Below the pieces are notes generated by a model. It had not been told where the DNA came from and did no database searches. It worked only from the letters and a program-made list of their open reading frames with translations. A program made the translations under genes and the position numbers. A stretch of 64,000 nucleotides of DNA from Gnetum montanum (taxonomy: Eukaryota; Streptophyta; Gnetopsida; Gnetales; Gnetaceae), in NCBI GenBank assembly GCA_015680685.1, contig MNCI01004208.1, positions 24,989 through 88,988 of the forward strand. The letters are read 5' to 3'. Below, piece after piece: positions 1 through 12,012 of the stretch; within the stretch, counting starts at the first letter, position 1, and each line of letters starts with the position of its first letter.

Positions 1-2170
1 CACTTCACAAGTGGAACTAGGAAGACAATGATTGCAATAGTTAGATTCACTTCCTAGAACCTAGTGTGCTTAGAGAGCTAAGGTTTATAAAATTTGATCA
101 GATCACTAAGTGAACACTAGGGGTTCGTCTGGTTGGATGTAGGAACTACTTGCAGCTCATCTCTTGGACTATGAACCAATCCTAACTAACGATCCCCATG
201 TTAAATTGGCCATCAGTAGCCACAAAAATGAGGAAAAGACCCTTCAACAAGGGGCAAACTTGCCCAATGAAATTAGAGAATCCATCCTAGTAATAATGAG
301 AAAATATTCTATCACTTTTTCCTAGGGCTATGATGACATACCTAGTTTAGATCCTACTTTAGTCTAACATAACATCACTTTTGAAGAAGGATCCAAGCCT
401 ATCAAACAAAAAGTTAGAAAAAATAAATTTGACTAAGCTTTAGGCATCAAAGATAAGACTAGAAAGATCTACAATGTAGGTTTCATGCACCCCATAGACT
501 ACTTAGACTTGGTATCGAATATGGTAGTTGTACCTAAGAAAAAAGGAGTCATTAGGATATGCATAAATTTTTGCAATCTCATAAAAGTAACACTTAAAGA
601 TGACTTCCCATTTTTCAACATTGACCAACTTGTAGGCACAATGGTACAATGACTTTCCATTTTTCATGGATTGCATTTTAGGTTATAATCAAATCCAAAT
701 TAGCCTTGAGCACCAACATTTCACCACTTTGATGATCCCATGGGGAACCTTTTGCTACACAAAGATATCTGTTGGACATAAGAGTGCTAAAGTAATTTGC
801 CAATGAGTCATGACCTTCATCTTTAGTGAAATAATGTTTAAACCACAACAACTATGTGGATGATCTAATGGTTAATTCTATCATATCAACTGATCATCCC
901 ACTAAGCTAGATATAGTCTTGGCCCAATGTAATAAGTATTGTCTTCACCTCAATCCCAAAAAGTGTATCTTTAGTGTAGAAATAGGAAAGGTGCGAGGAT
1001 TTTTTTTTCAACTAATATTATCACAGTAGACCTTAACATAGTCAAGGTAATTATGAACCTCCCATCATCTAGATATCTAAAGACATGCACATCTTATAAG
1101 ATATACTTCAATCAATTCATTGTTTCATATGTAATCTAACTAATTAGTTTCATCTCCTTTCTAACGAGTACCCAAAGTGTCAAGTGGACTTCAATGCCTT
1201 CAAGCATGCTCTTACCAACCTTTGATTCCTTCATCCCCCTCAATTCAACTTTTCTTTTTACCTTTATCGCTTTATGTCTAATCACTACATTATAGTCATG
1301 CTATGCTAATGGCATGAAGATGGTGTATCTATTATATCTTTCACCCCTTCTTTGATTGTGAAACACATCACATGGATATCGAACAATCTTATCTAAGCCT
1401 TGTCTTTACCCTTATGAAATGGTGACACTACTTACTAGGGCCAAAGGTTCATGTAATCTACTAAGATAATATCTTATGATCTCTCACTACCAATCCTTAT
1501 TATAATAACCATATGAAAAAAATGGAAAACATTACTCATAGTGTTTAACTTATCCTACCATGCCCAACACTTTATCAAAGACAAAGTCATAGTGGATCTC
1601 CTTACATTATCCCCACTATTGAAACCTTTTTTAGTTACCATTCAACCTCCACCTAAGGAGCTAAGTGAAAAAAAGATAATTCCTCTTCCTAATCCAACAT
1701 TAACAAATACAAATTTCAACTCACACTTGTATCTTAATGGTGCTCATACAACTCATGCTTCTACTACAACTTGCATTCTTTTTTGTCTAGGTATAGATTC
1801 TCTCTATCAAAATTATACGTATAATTTTGCATGCATCAATAATCTAGCTAAATATGGGGGCCTTAATTGAGCTTTCAAGTCATCGAGGTTTATTCTTAGC
1901 ACTTCAATTAGAAATTAAGACACATTCTATTTGTGGTTATTCTCAACTAGTCATATGCTAAGTTAACAATGAATGCACTTGCAAGGTTGAATATCTTCAT
2001 CCTTATCTTGACTTAGCTAAAAATTTTGTTTTTCAATTTGATGAATGTTTACTCATGTATATATATCACTTGAACAACATGCTTGTTGATGCCTTAGATA
2101 CTCTCACTCTTCTTGTAGATTCTCTTTTTCTTAAAAATTATCTAACTACATTTCAGCCTTCAATTTAATC
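1..2170 (+). pseudogene. Tat-lineage Ty3/gypsy pol remnant (RT and RNase H)
   Basis: Translation in shifting frames on the plus strand gives the start of a Ty3/gypsy reverse transcriptase at about 310-1000. There is a GYDDIPSLD segment, then VVPKKKG near 530-550, KDDFPF near 598-612, a WGTFCY match near 740-755, and an intact YVDD catalytic box at 853-864. An NPKKCIFSV segment follows at about 952-978. Further on, 1541-2140 resembles the extra RNase H region of the plant Tat clade, with SQLV, PYLDLAK and DALDTL segments in order. Stops and frameshifts are frequent, so nothing is expressed as a whole protein. No LTR of this element is visible; it is cut by the window edge on the left and fades after 2170. 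The lineage call rests on the motif wording and the second RNase H, and is fairly secure. Confidence 0.75.
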
Positions 2171-3253
2171 CTATAGGATCCGAAATGACTCATCCAAGGC
2201 ACTTACAGCATCAAAGGCTTCAAATCTTTGCATTTTAGCAATTTGGCCCTAGGATCCTAGGACCAAATCTAGTGTGGATGATGATGCTGATGTTAATTTC
2301 AATAGTTTTGACATGGTTTGTAACATCCCCAGGGCTCATCTCACCTACATTTTGACACATGTCTTGGCTTTCCAAACACTCTAGAAACTAGTTGACATTG
2401 GTTTTGGCAACTAGTTGACTTGAAATTCTTTTTTCCTACAAGTGACACTAATGCTAATGTCATCATCCTTCTAGGTCATCAAGATCAATAGTTTATAGGA
2501 ATTCCTTACTATACAAGCTCTTTCAAGTTGTGAAAACATCATCATGGTTGATTTCAACTTTGATTTGGGAACCCCAAGAACATGAGAAGTTAGTTCAAGA
2601 AAATGTTATAAATTTTTCTAAGAAGCTAATTGATGCTAACGCTAATGCTAATGTCATTGTCAATGTCAACACTTTTGGTGACTACAAAATGTAATCCTTG
2701 ACCATTATTGTTAGTAGTTGAAAATATCCCTTGGTTTTGTGAGCTTTTCAACATCATATTAACATGATTGAACATTAGTTTAGGTGTCAAATGGGACCTT
2801 GGAAGGCTCAATCCAACACTTGGAAGAAACTGACAACATTTTTTTGTCAGTGATACTAATGCTAATGTGACATTAGTACAACCTTTAGTCAGACTCATAT
2901 AAATTAAGTCCTAAGATCAAACTAGTCCAATTGGAACTTTACATGAACTCCAAGTCAACTTCACTTAACTACAGAGTTGAATTTGACAACCCTAGATTTA
3001 TAAATATGAGTTCAAATTTTAAATTTGGTGTTGATTTTTTAATATCTAAAGCACTTGTCAAGATTTCTAGACATGAAGAGTATTTACAACGGACCATACA
3101 ACATCTCCCATGTGCTCCATGACTATTACAACACCTCCATAGCTCTAGGACTAACACTGAAGTAGCATCAATGTCAACTCTTAGAGATAGAGTTTTTTAG
3201 CATTAGTGCCAGTTTCCAAAGTTAAGACCTTTTTAGCTTCAACATCACTGATA
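2171..3253. other. unassigned DNA with imperfect repeats
   Basis: No gene is recognised. A short motif containing CTAATGCTAATGT recurs near 2450, 2640 and 2855, each time in a related context, which suggests diverged tandem copies. Tat elements often carry repeats in the noncoding part after pol, so this may be the 3' region of the preceding remnant; that link is inference. The stretch ends at the insertion site of the next element. Confidence 0.3.
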
Positions 3254-3258
3254 AGATC
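3254..3258. repeat. target site duplication AGATC (left, F1-a)
   Basis: The five bases AGATC directly before the left LTR match the five bases directly after the right LTR at 10547-10551. A perfect 5-bp duplication is the usual footprint of a Ty3/gypsy integrase and shows that F1-a is one complete insertion. Confidence 0.9.
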
Positions 3259-4195
3259 TGATGAGTGGCGGGTATCCCTACACTCAACCATACGAATACA
3301 AGCATTGCATGCACGATCTGGTTGAACTCCGCAGACTAAATGCCTACATGCCTCTTGGAACACTTGGGGTTAATTATTTGTTGTCTTCCCAGACTTACTT
3401 GTATTTGTCACGGTGTATGGTTAAGCAAGTCTGAGGTATATGATTTTTATGGTTTTTATGTTTTTATGTCTTCTATGCTAACAAGGAAAGGGTTGAGAGA
3501 TTAAGTCCTAACTCTAACTAATGTCCTAAGTCTAAATTACCTAGTGTCAGCATCCATTCCCACTTACTGTACACACCTTGAACTATGCAACCGTGGTTAC
3601 CAAATAGTAATCATTACTGGGATCCCACACGTAACGCACATGCTCAAAGTGGTTATACTGAGGCACTTAACTAACCTAAACATGATAAGAATATGTTCCT
3701 TGGTTATTCATACACATCCTTAAATACTCGTAACCAAGTCATACTTATCCCGCGTTCTAGGAGTTTAGGGTGAGAGAGACTAATCGCGATGAGCAACCGA
3801 TTCCTTGACTAACCGTACACATTCGTAAATGCTCGTAATCAAGTTGTACTCATACCGTGCTATTGTAGGTAATAAATAACATGTAAGAAATAATAGGTAA
3901 GAAAATCCTATTCCATGCACTGCAAGGTTTATCCACAAAGCTCGTCTTTATTTCCGTACACAACTTGCATTCAGGTACAAAGCTGCTTGAATAAAGATCC
4001 ATTCACTTGGGGACTCCTACTGCGGGCACATGGAAAATAATCTATCTCTGGAGTGATCAATCTGCCAGAGTTTCCCTACTTCTAGCCTAGGATGAGGAAT
4101 AAGGGGAGTGCCGCCTCTTATTTATAGATATGGCGGCAGACCGCGATATTGCGACAGCCGCGATATCGCGGCTCATGCGATATCGCGTCCCATCA
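3259..4195 (-). repeat. 3' LTR of F1-a
   Basis: The LTR begins TGATGAGTGG on the plus strand and ends CCCATCA, which read as TGATGGG...CACTCATCA in element sense. It pairs with 9619-10546. U3 (right end) carries several GATATCGCG palindromes and a TATA box (CTATAAATAAG in sense) near 4120-4132. Confidence 0.93.
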
Positions 4196-4210
4196 TACCC
4201 CCATGACTAA
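4196..4210 (-). promoter_or_regulatory. polypurine tract of F1-a
   Basis: In element sense this reads TTAGTCATGGGGGTA and abuts the 3' LTR, which is where plus-strand DNA synthesis is primed. The same string precedes every 3' LTR in the window. Confidence 0.75.
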
Positions 4211-5240
4211 ATGAAAACTCATCCTCGAGTTCATTACAATGATAGCAGGTAGGTATGGGATTATTGAGGGAATGAAACTAATGGAATGACATGTGAATGG
4301 ATCATTATTACAAGACACAAAAACTGGTGTTCATGACAACAAGGGTGAACACCTTATTACATTGCCAACAGGCCTCATTTGGCAGCTGAGAGAAAAGAGA
4401 AGAGAGAAGAGGAGAGATGAAGAAAGAAGAAGTCTTGTTGCTGCCAATGCCCAGATTGTGCCTTGCATTGTCCATCTATAAGTGCATCATCAGTCTTGCT
4501 CCTTGCATAGCTACTTTCAACACCACTCCATTCCAAGTGCTCCTTCCAGATCCAGTCCATTAGTGCATGATCACCATTTGCGCACACAACATAGTTATAT
4601 ATTAGCAAGGGTAAATGAATTCCAATGTGGGTAATACCTTGCTTCGGTGTAAGTCCATTGGCTGGGTTATGGTATGGCTGATTATGGATCTAGGGATATA
4701 GAAATGATGACTACCAAAGGCGTAGGGGTTAGGAGAAAATCGAAAAAAGTGGGCCCCGTACCCCCATGACTAATCGCGAACATCTGGTAGCGATAGAATG
4801 GAGAAAGAAGAAGAACAAGAAGATGGATAAAAAGAGAAAACTAGGACAGCGATAAAATAGATATCAAGATGGAAATGAACAAAATAAAATTAATTGCAAA
4901 ATGTTAAGGGAAAGAATGTAACTGGTGTACCAAATAGGAATGTCAGTGGGTCCTCCCCAAAGCAGGCTCATGCCCTTAATGCCCTAACAAACCCACATTC
5001 AAAGAGTCCATAGGCTTTGGAAATGTCCTTTGGAACAAGATTTAAAGTCTTAACCATAAGAATTTACCAAAAAGAAAATAATGTATCTACTAAAATATAC
5101 ACTAATGATACAATTGGCAATGAGGTGAACAATGGAGAGAAGGGTGGAGAGAAGAGGAAGGAATGGAATCCCAAGAATAAGGTGGTGTATAGCCCCTTAT
5201 GTGTTACATGATTAATGTGACTAGGCAAATCTCATTCCAA

Positions 5241-5540
5241 CTATGGCCTCAAACCAACCACATCTAGTGACTTTGCATCAACGCACTTGGCCAAACCATC
5301 CACTGGAGTAACAAGAATGCAGCCTCCAAGAGCCACCACCATTTCAATGAAACAAAGGAGAGAATGGGAAGCGAGAAGGACCTTAGTCAGAGGAAACACT
5401 TTTGGTTCCATAACCAATGCTTGTAGCCCAAATTTATTTTGTCTAAGGGGTGTGCTTTGAATCCTCACTTTCTTTCTTTTTTCTCTTTTTTTTTGCTTTT
5501 TGTGTTTTGTGTTTTTGTGCGTGAGAACCACACCATGCAA
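5241..5540 (-). CDS. candidate 99-codon small ORF in F1 noncoding region
   Basis: An uninterrupted sense-strand frame starts MHGVVL. It has a lysine/arginine-rich stretch at about residues 9-27, then a hydrophobic stretch at about residues 49-80 that could cross a membrane once. The same frame is recognisable in F1-b (32513-32827, one stop) and partly in F1-c. In the F2-type copies the frame is shifted, so conservation as a protein is doubtful. It may equally be a chance frame in a conserved noncoding block. No function is proposed. Confidence 0.2.
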   Translation of the reverse strand: MHGVVLTHKNTKHKKQKKREKRKKVRIQSTPLRQNKFGLQALVMEPKVFPLTKVLLASHSLLCFIEMVVALGGCILVTPVDGLAKCVDAKSLDVVGLRP

Positions 5541-5955
5541 AGACTTCTTATTTTTATTGTCTCAGCTTTCGATAATTGGATAACATCGGAATGGAAAGAA
5601 AACTTAAGAAGAAAACATCCAAGCACCCAAGAGAATGATCAACACAAATCCATTAAGTTCCCTTAAAGTCACACCCTTTTCAAACCTTGAGTCCTTCCTT
5701 AGTTTGAGAAGTACCCAGTCACTGGTTCATTAAAGTTCTTAATTAGAAAGGGGATTGTACATTTCCAAGCCAAGAGAGACCATAGACTTTGGTGGATCGA
5801 TGGATGAAGTGGACTCATTGCCTACCATATCAAAAGAACATACCTTAGTATCAACATTGTAACTTTAAGGTAAAAACCAAACATTAGCAATTAATGAAAA
5901 ACAGTTCATACCATCGTGAAGAACACTTATTGGGTGACGAAATTACAAAGTGGAT

Positions 5956-5973
5956 CACACACACACACACACA
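5956..5973. repeat. (CA)n microsatellite
   Basis: Nine CA units in a row within the F1-a noncoding region. F1-b has a GT-rich stretch at the matching place (about 32073-32092), while F1-c does not. Confidence 0.9.
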
Positions 5974-6149
5974 AAATGGAAAAGTATAACGATGTTGTAA
6001 AAAAAAAATGAGAAAAGTTAAAGAAATTTGCAAAAAAAAAAAACGAGAAAAGTTAAAGAAATTTGTAAAACAAAAACGTGTAAGACAAAAAAAGTGTAAA
6101 ACAAAAACGTGTAAAACAAAAACTTAAAATAATTGAGGGTCCCATATGA

Positions 6150-9100
6150 TTAGCATAGGGGGCCATCTCCCCCATGAATGAGTGGAAGGAAAGAGATCTG
6201 AAATAATGAGTGCCTATTTGAATTTCTAAGAAGTGTCCAACTTTGCCCAATTGATGATCTTAGATTAAGGGGTGGAAGTTGGCGACGCTCATATTCCAAT
6301 GTGTCTATGCCTTCGTTGTTGGCATGGGTTTATGCCTTAGTTCATTTCATGCATATTTGGTTGCTCTTCCTAGTAGCTATCAACCATGGGGTGTCTACTA
6401 CTTGTGTGGTTGCTACATACAGACATCTTTGTTTCAAAGTTTTAAGGGCACACCTGTTGCATGGAGGCATTTTCTCCATGTCATCACCCGATGAATCACT
6501 GTATGTGATGTATGAAACTTTCCTCTTCTTGGTCTTTCCATAAATGTTTATCTTAGATATTTGTAAGGAAAGATCATGGATCCCTAGGTACACATCTACT
6601 GTACTTAGCCATGGCCTTTCCATTATAATTGGGAAGCCCCTTTCGTTGTTGTTGATTTCAATCACCAGGAAATCGGCTGGATAAGACCACCCACACACAG
6701 TGGTGATGATGTCCTCCACCAATCCTAAGGGAATGGTGATGGATTGGTTTGCCAGCTCCAGTTGAATGTTACTCTTCTTAAGTTGGGGCAGGTTCTAGGC
6801 TTGATACATTGCTCATGATATTAAATTGACTTTGGAACTTGAGTCAAGAAGAGCCTAATGTGGTGCATTCCCGACGATTTGCAAATAAATTAAGGGGTTC
6901 CCAAGGCCAGATAATTTCCTGGGAAGGTGGCCTACCTTGATCCAGTCGGTTATGATATGTGTCAACATAACCGTATGCGTATAGTTCTTTTGGACCGAAG
7001 GGTGCTCTGAAGTATTAGATGATTGAGGCATGTACATGTACTCAATCGCTTGTTGTTGTGAGAGTTTTTCTGGGCTCCTGGTTCTTAAGAAAGGCCTTTT
7101 CTTTGTACAATTGTCAGAACTAGCACTAGGTTGAATATTTACAGGTTGAATATTTACATCTCTCACGGCATTACATTGCTGTGGTTGAGTAGGTAGTTCC
7201 CCTTGCATTTTTGGAACAAGTTGTATGAGAACTACGAGTGGGAGAGGTGCAGATGGAGTTGGAGAATGGGATGAATGTGAGATGCCTCCCAGAGGAGAAG
7301 GAGTCCTCTTGAAGTACTCCCTAACTTGGTAGTGACGTTGGGGAGTAGTGTGACTCATAGGGTCACATGGAGAAACTGGCTGCTGCACATAATAACCATA
7401 AGGATTGGGCTTCCAGTAAGGGTACTGTTGTGTTGGCTGTGGCATCCCCCATGACTATGGGTATTTCCACTACTGATGCTGTCCAATGGGCTGTGGCAGA
7501 GTTCTAATTGGATAATATGTTAGTGGTTGGTGGAACTGCCTTGGGTTACCTTGTGGATAAGGTAACCTTCGGGGTGTTTGCCATTGGTTGAGTCTTGGAT
7601 TTAGCACATACACCCCAGACTCCTATAGATGTGAGATAACTGGGCAACATCCCTTAGGATGGTCATAGTGGTAGATCTCACATCCACTATCGTCATCTGT
7701 GTCAGAGTCCACAGCCTCATCGGAGATAGGAATTTTTCCCTTACCCTTGTTATGTGCAGGGCTTGAATTTCTACGCTTTTTCTTACCCTTGTCACTACTT
7801 CATTCATCCTTATACTCCTCTACGATTTTCAAGACTATCTCAATTCTTGAGTCTAAGGAATCCCACATTTGGTCCACCTTGGTTGATACCTCAGTTATTA
7901 ATTTTTGGATCGGCAAGGTTTTCTAGTTCACCAACTCTTTGAGTGGTGACTCATCCTCCTCATCACAAAATTTCACTCCCTTCTTTCAAAGGGAGGGGTC
8001 GTAGTTGTATTCTTCTGCACTTTCCCTCTTACGTAGCTCACCCTCTTCTTGCGCTACTTGTTCCAACAAGCTATCTACTTCATGGGCTCTAAGTTGTGAT
8101 AGTTTCCCTTGGGCATAAGTCCCAAGGGTTGTTCTCGTTTCATTCTTTAGCCCATCCACGATGTGGCGAAGTTGATCCCGCTGAGCATACCCATGGCGGG
8201 CAACAGTGTAATAGTATGTAGTAGCGGGCCATGGAAGCATCCAAGGGTTCATAAGTACCTTGTTTCTAGCCTTGGATCTACTTACACAAATTGGACACTC
8301 TGGAGTACATCTGATATTTATTATTGAAAAGTTCAAGCATTGTACTCCACCTCCTGATGGTTTCCGGTTCTAAGGACCGGTACCAACTCTCTGCTTCTTT
8401 AATGAGTGTCCTTGGTAACAACTTAAGCTTCTGCCTCTCATATTATATATTTTGCAAGGCACAGGCTTCGTGGAATGCCTGTAAATGATTTTGTGGATCA
8501 GCGTTGTATCCCCCTTCAAAATGTGGGATATTATTTATGTCCAAACGCTTGATCCAACTATCATTTAAGTGGCTTGTTGGAATCTTGACTGCCTCTGTGA
8601 TGTTAAGCATACTTCAGGTTACGAGTAGGGGCTCTTCATGATCATCTCTTTCATGACACCTATGATGTCTATGTGGTTCCCTACTCTTCCTATGTCCTTG
8701 CCCTTGTCCTCTCTCTTAACTTTTCCATCGAGGTTTTTCGTGTTTCTTATCTTTCCCATGGCGATGGCTATGCCCAGATGTGGAAGGAGAGGGTGAGTGG
8801 TGAGATGAAGGAGAAGAAGAAGGGGAGCCATCACCATGACGATGTTTCTTAACTTCTCTTCGGCTGCTTCAGCCCTAATCTTTTTAACGATCTAAGTGCC
8901 CATCCTTAGCATGAGTTGTTGTTCCTTCTGTGAACAGTTGGCATTCACGGGGATCAAAACTAGTGTTATGGATCGTTGAGCATAGGTTCTGATGCCTTAC
9001 CTCCTCACCATCATTCGGAGGGGGAACATCATTTGCTAAAGAACCCGTTATGAGGGGTTCCTCATCTCCTATTTCGCTAAGGACGTGTGGGACCTTGCCC

Positions 9101-9477
9101 TTCAATAGTGCATGTTGACTCTTCTGCCTTAAGTCTCTCATATGTTTTGCATCTGTGGGATGATAATCCCTCATATCAAAATCCTCAGCAACGTATTTAG
9201 CAAATAATTTTGTCATGTCAATTTGTGCCAAGGCACGGAATAGCATGTTAGAGACTGATCGATCTTAGGGTAATACAATGTTACCTTGTAGATCTCTCCA
9301 TTGTAGCTATTCGTCTTGATGGAGAATAAAGCTAAAGTTAGGAATATGCTCATCAGGATGAGTATAGACTATCTTGTATTGTTTAGGACTTGGCTGATTT
9401 TGGTTATGTGTTGTATGTTGCCGACTGTCTCTAGTATTAGTCCTAGGTGGTGAATTAGATTTGTGAGAAGAAGTCAT
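6150..9477 (-). pseudogene. F1-a gag-protease polyprotein, degenerate
   Basis: The frame begins at the ATG at 9477 (MTSSHKSNS) and ends at the TAA at 6150-6152 after HGGDGPLC; F1-b has the same start context and end. N-terminal gag (9477-8884) includes DFDMRDYHP. The capsid-like core (about 8540-7990) has the ESWYRSLEPE and DKYQMYSRVSNL type of motif seen in Athila gag. A knuckle-like CEIY..DHPKGCC at about 7620-7680 has lost its second Cys. A proline/glutamine-rich linker (7445-7000) precedes a retropepsin-like domain whose active site reads DSS instead of DSG near 6838-6850. The PR domain continues through GRPW/ERPWLSTVD at about 6600. After a CNRCA...QRCLYVATT segment (about 6420-6450) the frame jumps to the pol C-terminus. 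Stops and frameshifts make it non-functional. Confidence 0.85.
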
Positions 9478-9600
9478 TTTTTATCGGTGCGCTATTTCAC
9501 TATTATATAATTTTTCTGTTAATTAACCCGAAGGTTTGTTAAGGCTCACAACGATTTGAGTGATTTCCTTTATGTTCTATTTAGCGCACAAACACTTAGT

Positions 9601-9618
9601 CCCCGGCAATGGCACCAA
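9601..9618 (-). promoter_or_regulatory. primer binding site of F1-a (tRNA-Asp-like)
   Basis: Directly next to the 5' LTR; in element sense it reads TTGGTGCCATTGCCGGGG. It closely matches the TGGCGCCGTTGCCGGGG PBS of plant Athila elements, which is complementary to the 3' end of tRNA-Asp. The two differences are CpG-type transitions. Confidence 0.85.
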
Positions 9619-10546
9619 TGATGAGTGGTGGGTATCCCTACACTCAACCATATGAATACGAGTGTCACACGCACTATCTAGTTGAACTTCACAGACTAAA
9701 TGCCTACACGCCTCTTGGAACACTTGGGGTTAATTATTCCTTATCTTCCCAAACTTACTTGTATTTGTCACGGTGTATGGTTAAGAAAGTCTGAGGTATA
9801 TGATTTTTATGTTTTTATGTCTTCTACACTAACAAGGAAAGGGTTGAGAGACTAAGTCCTAACTCTAAATAATGTCCTAAGTCTAAATTACCTAGCGTTA
9901 GCATCCGTTCCCACTTACCGTACACACCCTGAACTATGCAACTGTGGTTACCAAACGCTAATCGTTACTAGGATCCCACGCGTAACGCACATGCTTGAAG
10001 TGGTCATACTGAGGCACTTAACTAACCTAAACATGATAAGCATCCATTCCTTGGTTATCCGTACACATCCTTAAATGCTCCTAACCAAGTCGTACTTATC
10101 CCACGTTCTAGGAGTTTAGGGTGAGAGAGACTACTCACGATGAGCAACTGATTCCTTGACTAACCGTACACATTCGTAAATGCTTGTAATCAAGTCGTAC
10201 TCATACCGCGCTACTGCAAGTAATAAATAGCATGTAAGAAATAATAGGTAAGAAAATCCTATTCCATGCACTGCAAGGTTTATCCACAAAGCCCTTCTTT
10301 ATTGCTGTACACAACTTGCATTCAGGTACAAAGCTGCTCGAATAAAGATCCATTCACTTGGGAACTCCTGCTATGGGCACATGGAAAATAATCTATCTCT
10401 GGAGTGATCAATCTGCCATATTTTCCCTACTTCTAGCCTAGGATGAGGAATAAGGGGAATGCTGCCTCTTATTTATAGATATGGCGACGGACTGGGATAT
10501 CGCATGGGATGCAATATCGCGACGGCCGCGATATTGCGTCCCATCA
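9619..10546 (-). repeat. 5' LTR of F1-a
   Basis: 928 bp, same ends as 3259-4195. The TATA box in sense is TATAAATA at 10470-10477. U3 at 10480-10546 has GATATCGC-type palindromes. AATAAA-like signals lie near 10300-10330 on the sense strand (CAATAAAGAAG). Confidence 0.93.
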
Positions 10547-10551
10547 AGATC
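10547..10551. repeat. target site duplication AGATC (right, F1-a)
   Basis: Exact copy of 3254-3258. Confidence 0.9.
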
Positions 10552-10961
10552 CTTAGCCAAAACAACATTGTTTTGGTTTGGAATTGATTTTGGACTACTC
10601 CTACAACTTCTCCATCCACATACAAACCCTAAAAAGGTTTAAATCCATATTTTTCTCTTGAATTGACCTCTTATTATTAGTTTTTCCATACATACATTTT
10701 TATCAACACTTTTGGTTTTGGCCCTTCTTAGGAGGCAAACAATTTTGTTTTCATCAATAAAGCATTTGTATTATTCGGGAAGGGAACCTAAACCCTTCCT
10801 CCTATATTGTAGCATCTCATATTTAATATTTTATGTTCTTTTACTCATGCTTTATACTTAAAATTTATTCTATTGCTTATAGTGCATTCCATACTTAGTT
10901 TATTTTTTAACATTTTTACTTAGTCATTTTTCCAATAAGAAACACTTAGTCATTTTTAGCA
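10552..10961. other. AT-rich flank, nothing recognised
   Basis: This was continuous with the sequence left of 3254 before F1-a inserted. No frame, RNA gene or repeat is recognised. It ends where the LTR of X1 begins; that boundary is blurred by decay. Confidence 0.4.
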
Positions 10962-11808
10962 TTAAAATCCTTACACTCAACCATACGAGATACAAGTGTT
11001 TACATGCAATCTCGATCAAACTCTATAGATAAGGCAATGTGATTATACTAGTAATTAGTTAGCGTTCACGATCATTGTCTTTTGACATGAGCTAGTAGAA
11101 TCAGTGCATATGGTTTAACTCATGGTGAGGTATATGATATTGATGTTGTATTGGTCATTAAGCTCCTAGTAAACATGAAGTGAAAGTATGGGTTTCTAAA
11201 TCTAAGTGACAATAAAACAAATTTAAGCTAGCCTATGCAATGAGTATCCAGTCTTGATCTTCTGGTCACACCTTGGACTTCATGCAAGTACTACTAGGAT
11301 TACCAAGTACTACACTACTTGGCATACCAAGTGATAGTATTACTAGGTTACCAAGTAGTTACACTTACATGCTCAAGATCAGTCATACTCATTTTGCTTA
11401 ATGACATTAAAAGTAAATTGCAAGTAATCGTAAACATTAACTATGAAAAGAGTAAAAAATAACAAAAATAAAACTAAGTGTTGCAGCAATGATGTAGAGT
11501 AATGTTGATCTTTATTCTTGATCATGCAATGCATCCAAGTACATCACACTCGAATAAAGATTTTGTTCAATTACAAAATATCACATTGTTAGCACACACT
11601 GCTAAGTACTAAATTCAAGAAAACAAACTGAAAGAGTTTTGTTACTAAGCTATCGAATCTACTGTGGAACCATGCATCCAAGTGTTGCTTATATAGGTTA
11701 GCATGCACCCCATGATATCATTTATATGATAACATATGCTGAGATACGATAACATCTTTATGAAATCATAGATATGATATCATTGACTTAAAATTTTTGG
11801 ATTTATCA
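10962..11808 (-). repeat. 3' LTR of old element X1
   Basis: The plus strand begins near CCTTACACTCAACCATACGA, matching the inner part of the other LTRs after their TGATGAGTGG start, and ends ATTTATCA next to a polypurine motif. The U3 end keeps only eroded GATATC motifs (11715-11780). The exact start is uncertain because the terminal bases have decayed. The matching 5' LTR is not in the window; X1 breaks off inside gag at about 37600. Confidence 0.7.
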
Positions 11809-11823
11809 TACCCCCACAATTGA
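11809..11823 (-). promoter_or_regulatory. polypurine tract of X1
   Basis: In sense it reads GTCAATTGTGGGGGTA, adjacent to the 3' LTR and matching the tracts of the other elements. Confidence 0.65.
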
Positions 11824-12012
11824 CTAAAAACTTGTCCTTGAGTTAAAACAAAATAAGGATGGAGTTCTTTAGAAAATTGGGAGGTAGATTTATATGACAC
11901 TAACTTCTATGTACATGAATTTCCAGTGCTATAGTGGAGTTTACAAAAATAAACATAACATGACAATTTTGACAAAAAATGAAATTTTTTTTTGGCAAGG
12001 TTGAGTGTAGCC

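Larger units (their letters stand above)
4211..6149 (-). other. F1-a noncoding region between gag-protease and 3' LTR
   Basis: About 1.9 kb without a long frame, collinear with 31801-33839 of F1-b and 61897-63742 of F1-c. It holds a second polypurine-like motif near 4753-4768 (CCCCCATGACTAA), a conserved box GTGGGTCCTCCCC near 4949, a pyrimidine-rich tract at 5460-5520, a (CA)n microsatellite at 5956-5973 and a few 15-bp minisatellite units at about 6060-6125. In full-size relatives the third ORF lies inside the equivalent region, near the second motif; here it is missing. Confidence 0.7.
3259..10546 (-). mobile_element. F1-a: complete non-autonomous Athila-like gag-protease element
   Basis: This is a 7,288-bp LTR element on the minus strand, bounded by two LTRs of about 930 bp, with TGATG/CATCA ends and perfect AGATC target duplications. 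In element sense the order is 5' LTR, PBS, gag-protease reading frame, about 1.9 kb of noncoding DNA, polypurine tract, 3' LTR. Reverse transcriptase, RNase H and integrase are absent. The same absence, with the same junction, is seen in F1-b and F1-c, so it was fixed before the copies spread. By eye the two LTRs differ at roughly one base in ten over their first 200 bp, mostly by transitions, so the insertion is not recent. It most resembles the published TR-GAG class of plant elements; assignment to the Athila lineage rests on the PBS, gag and related full-size copies nearby. Confidence 0.9.
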
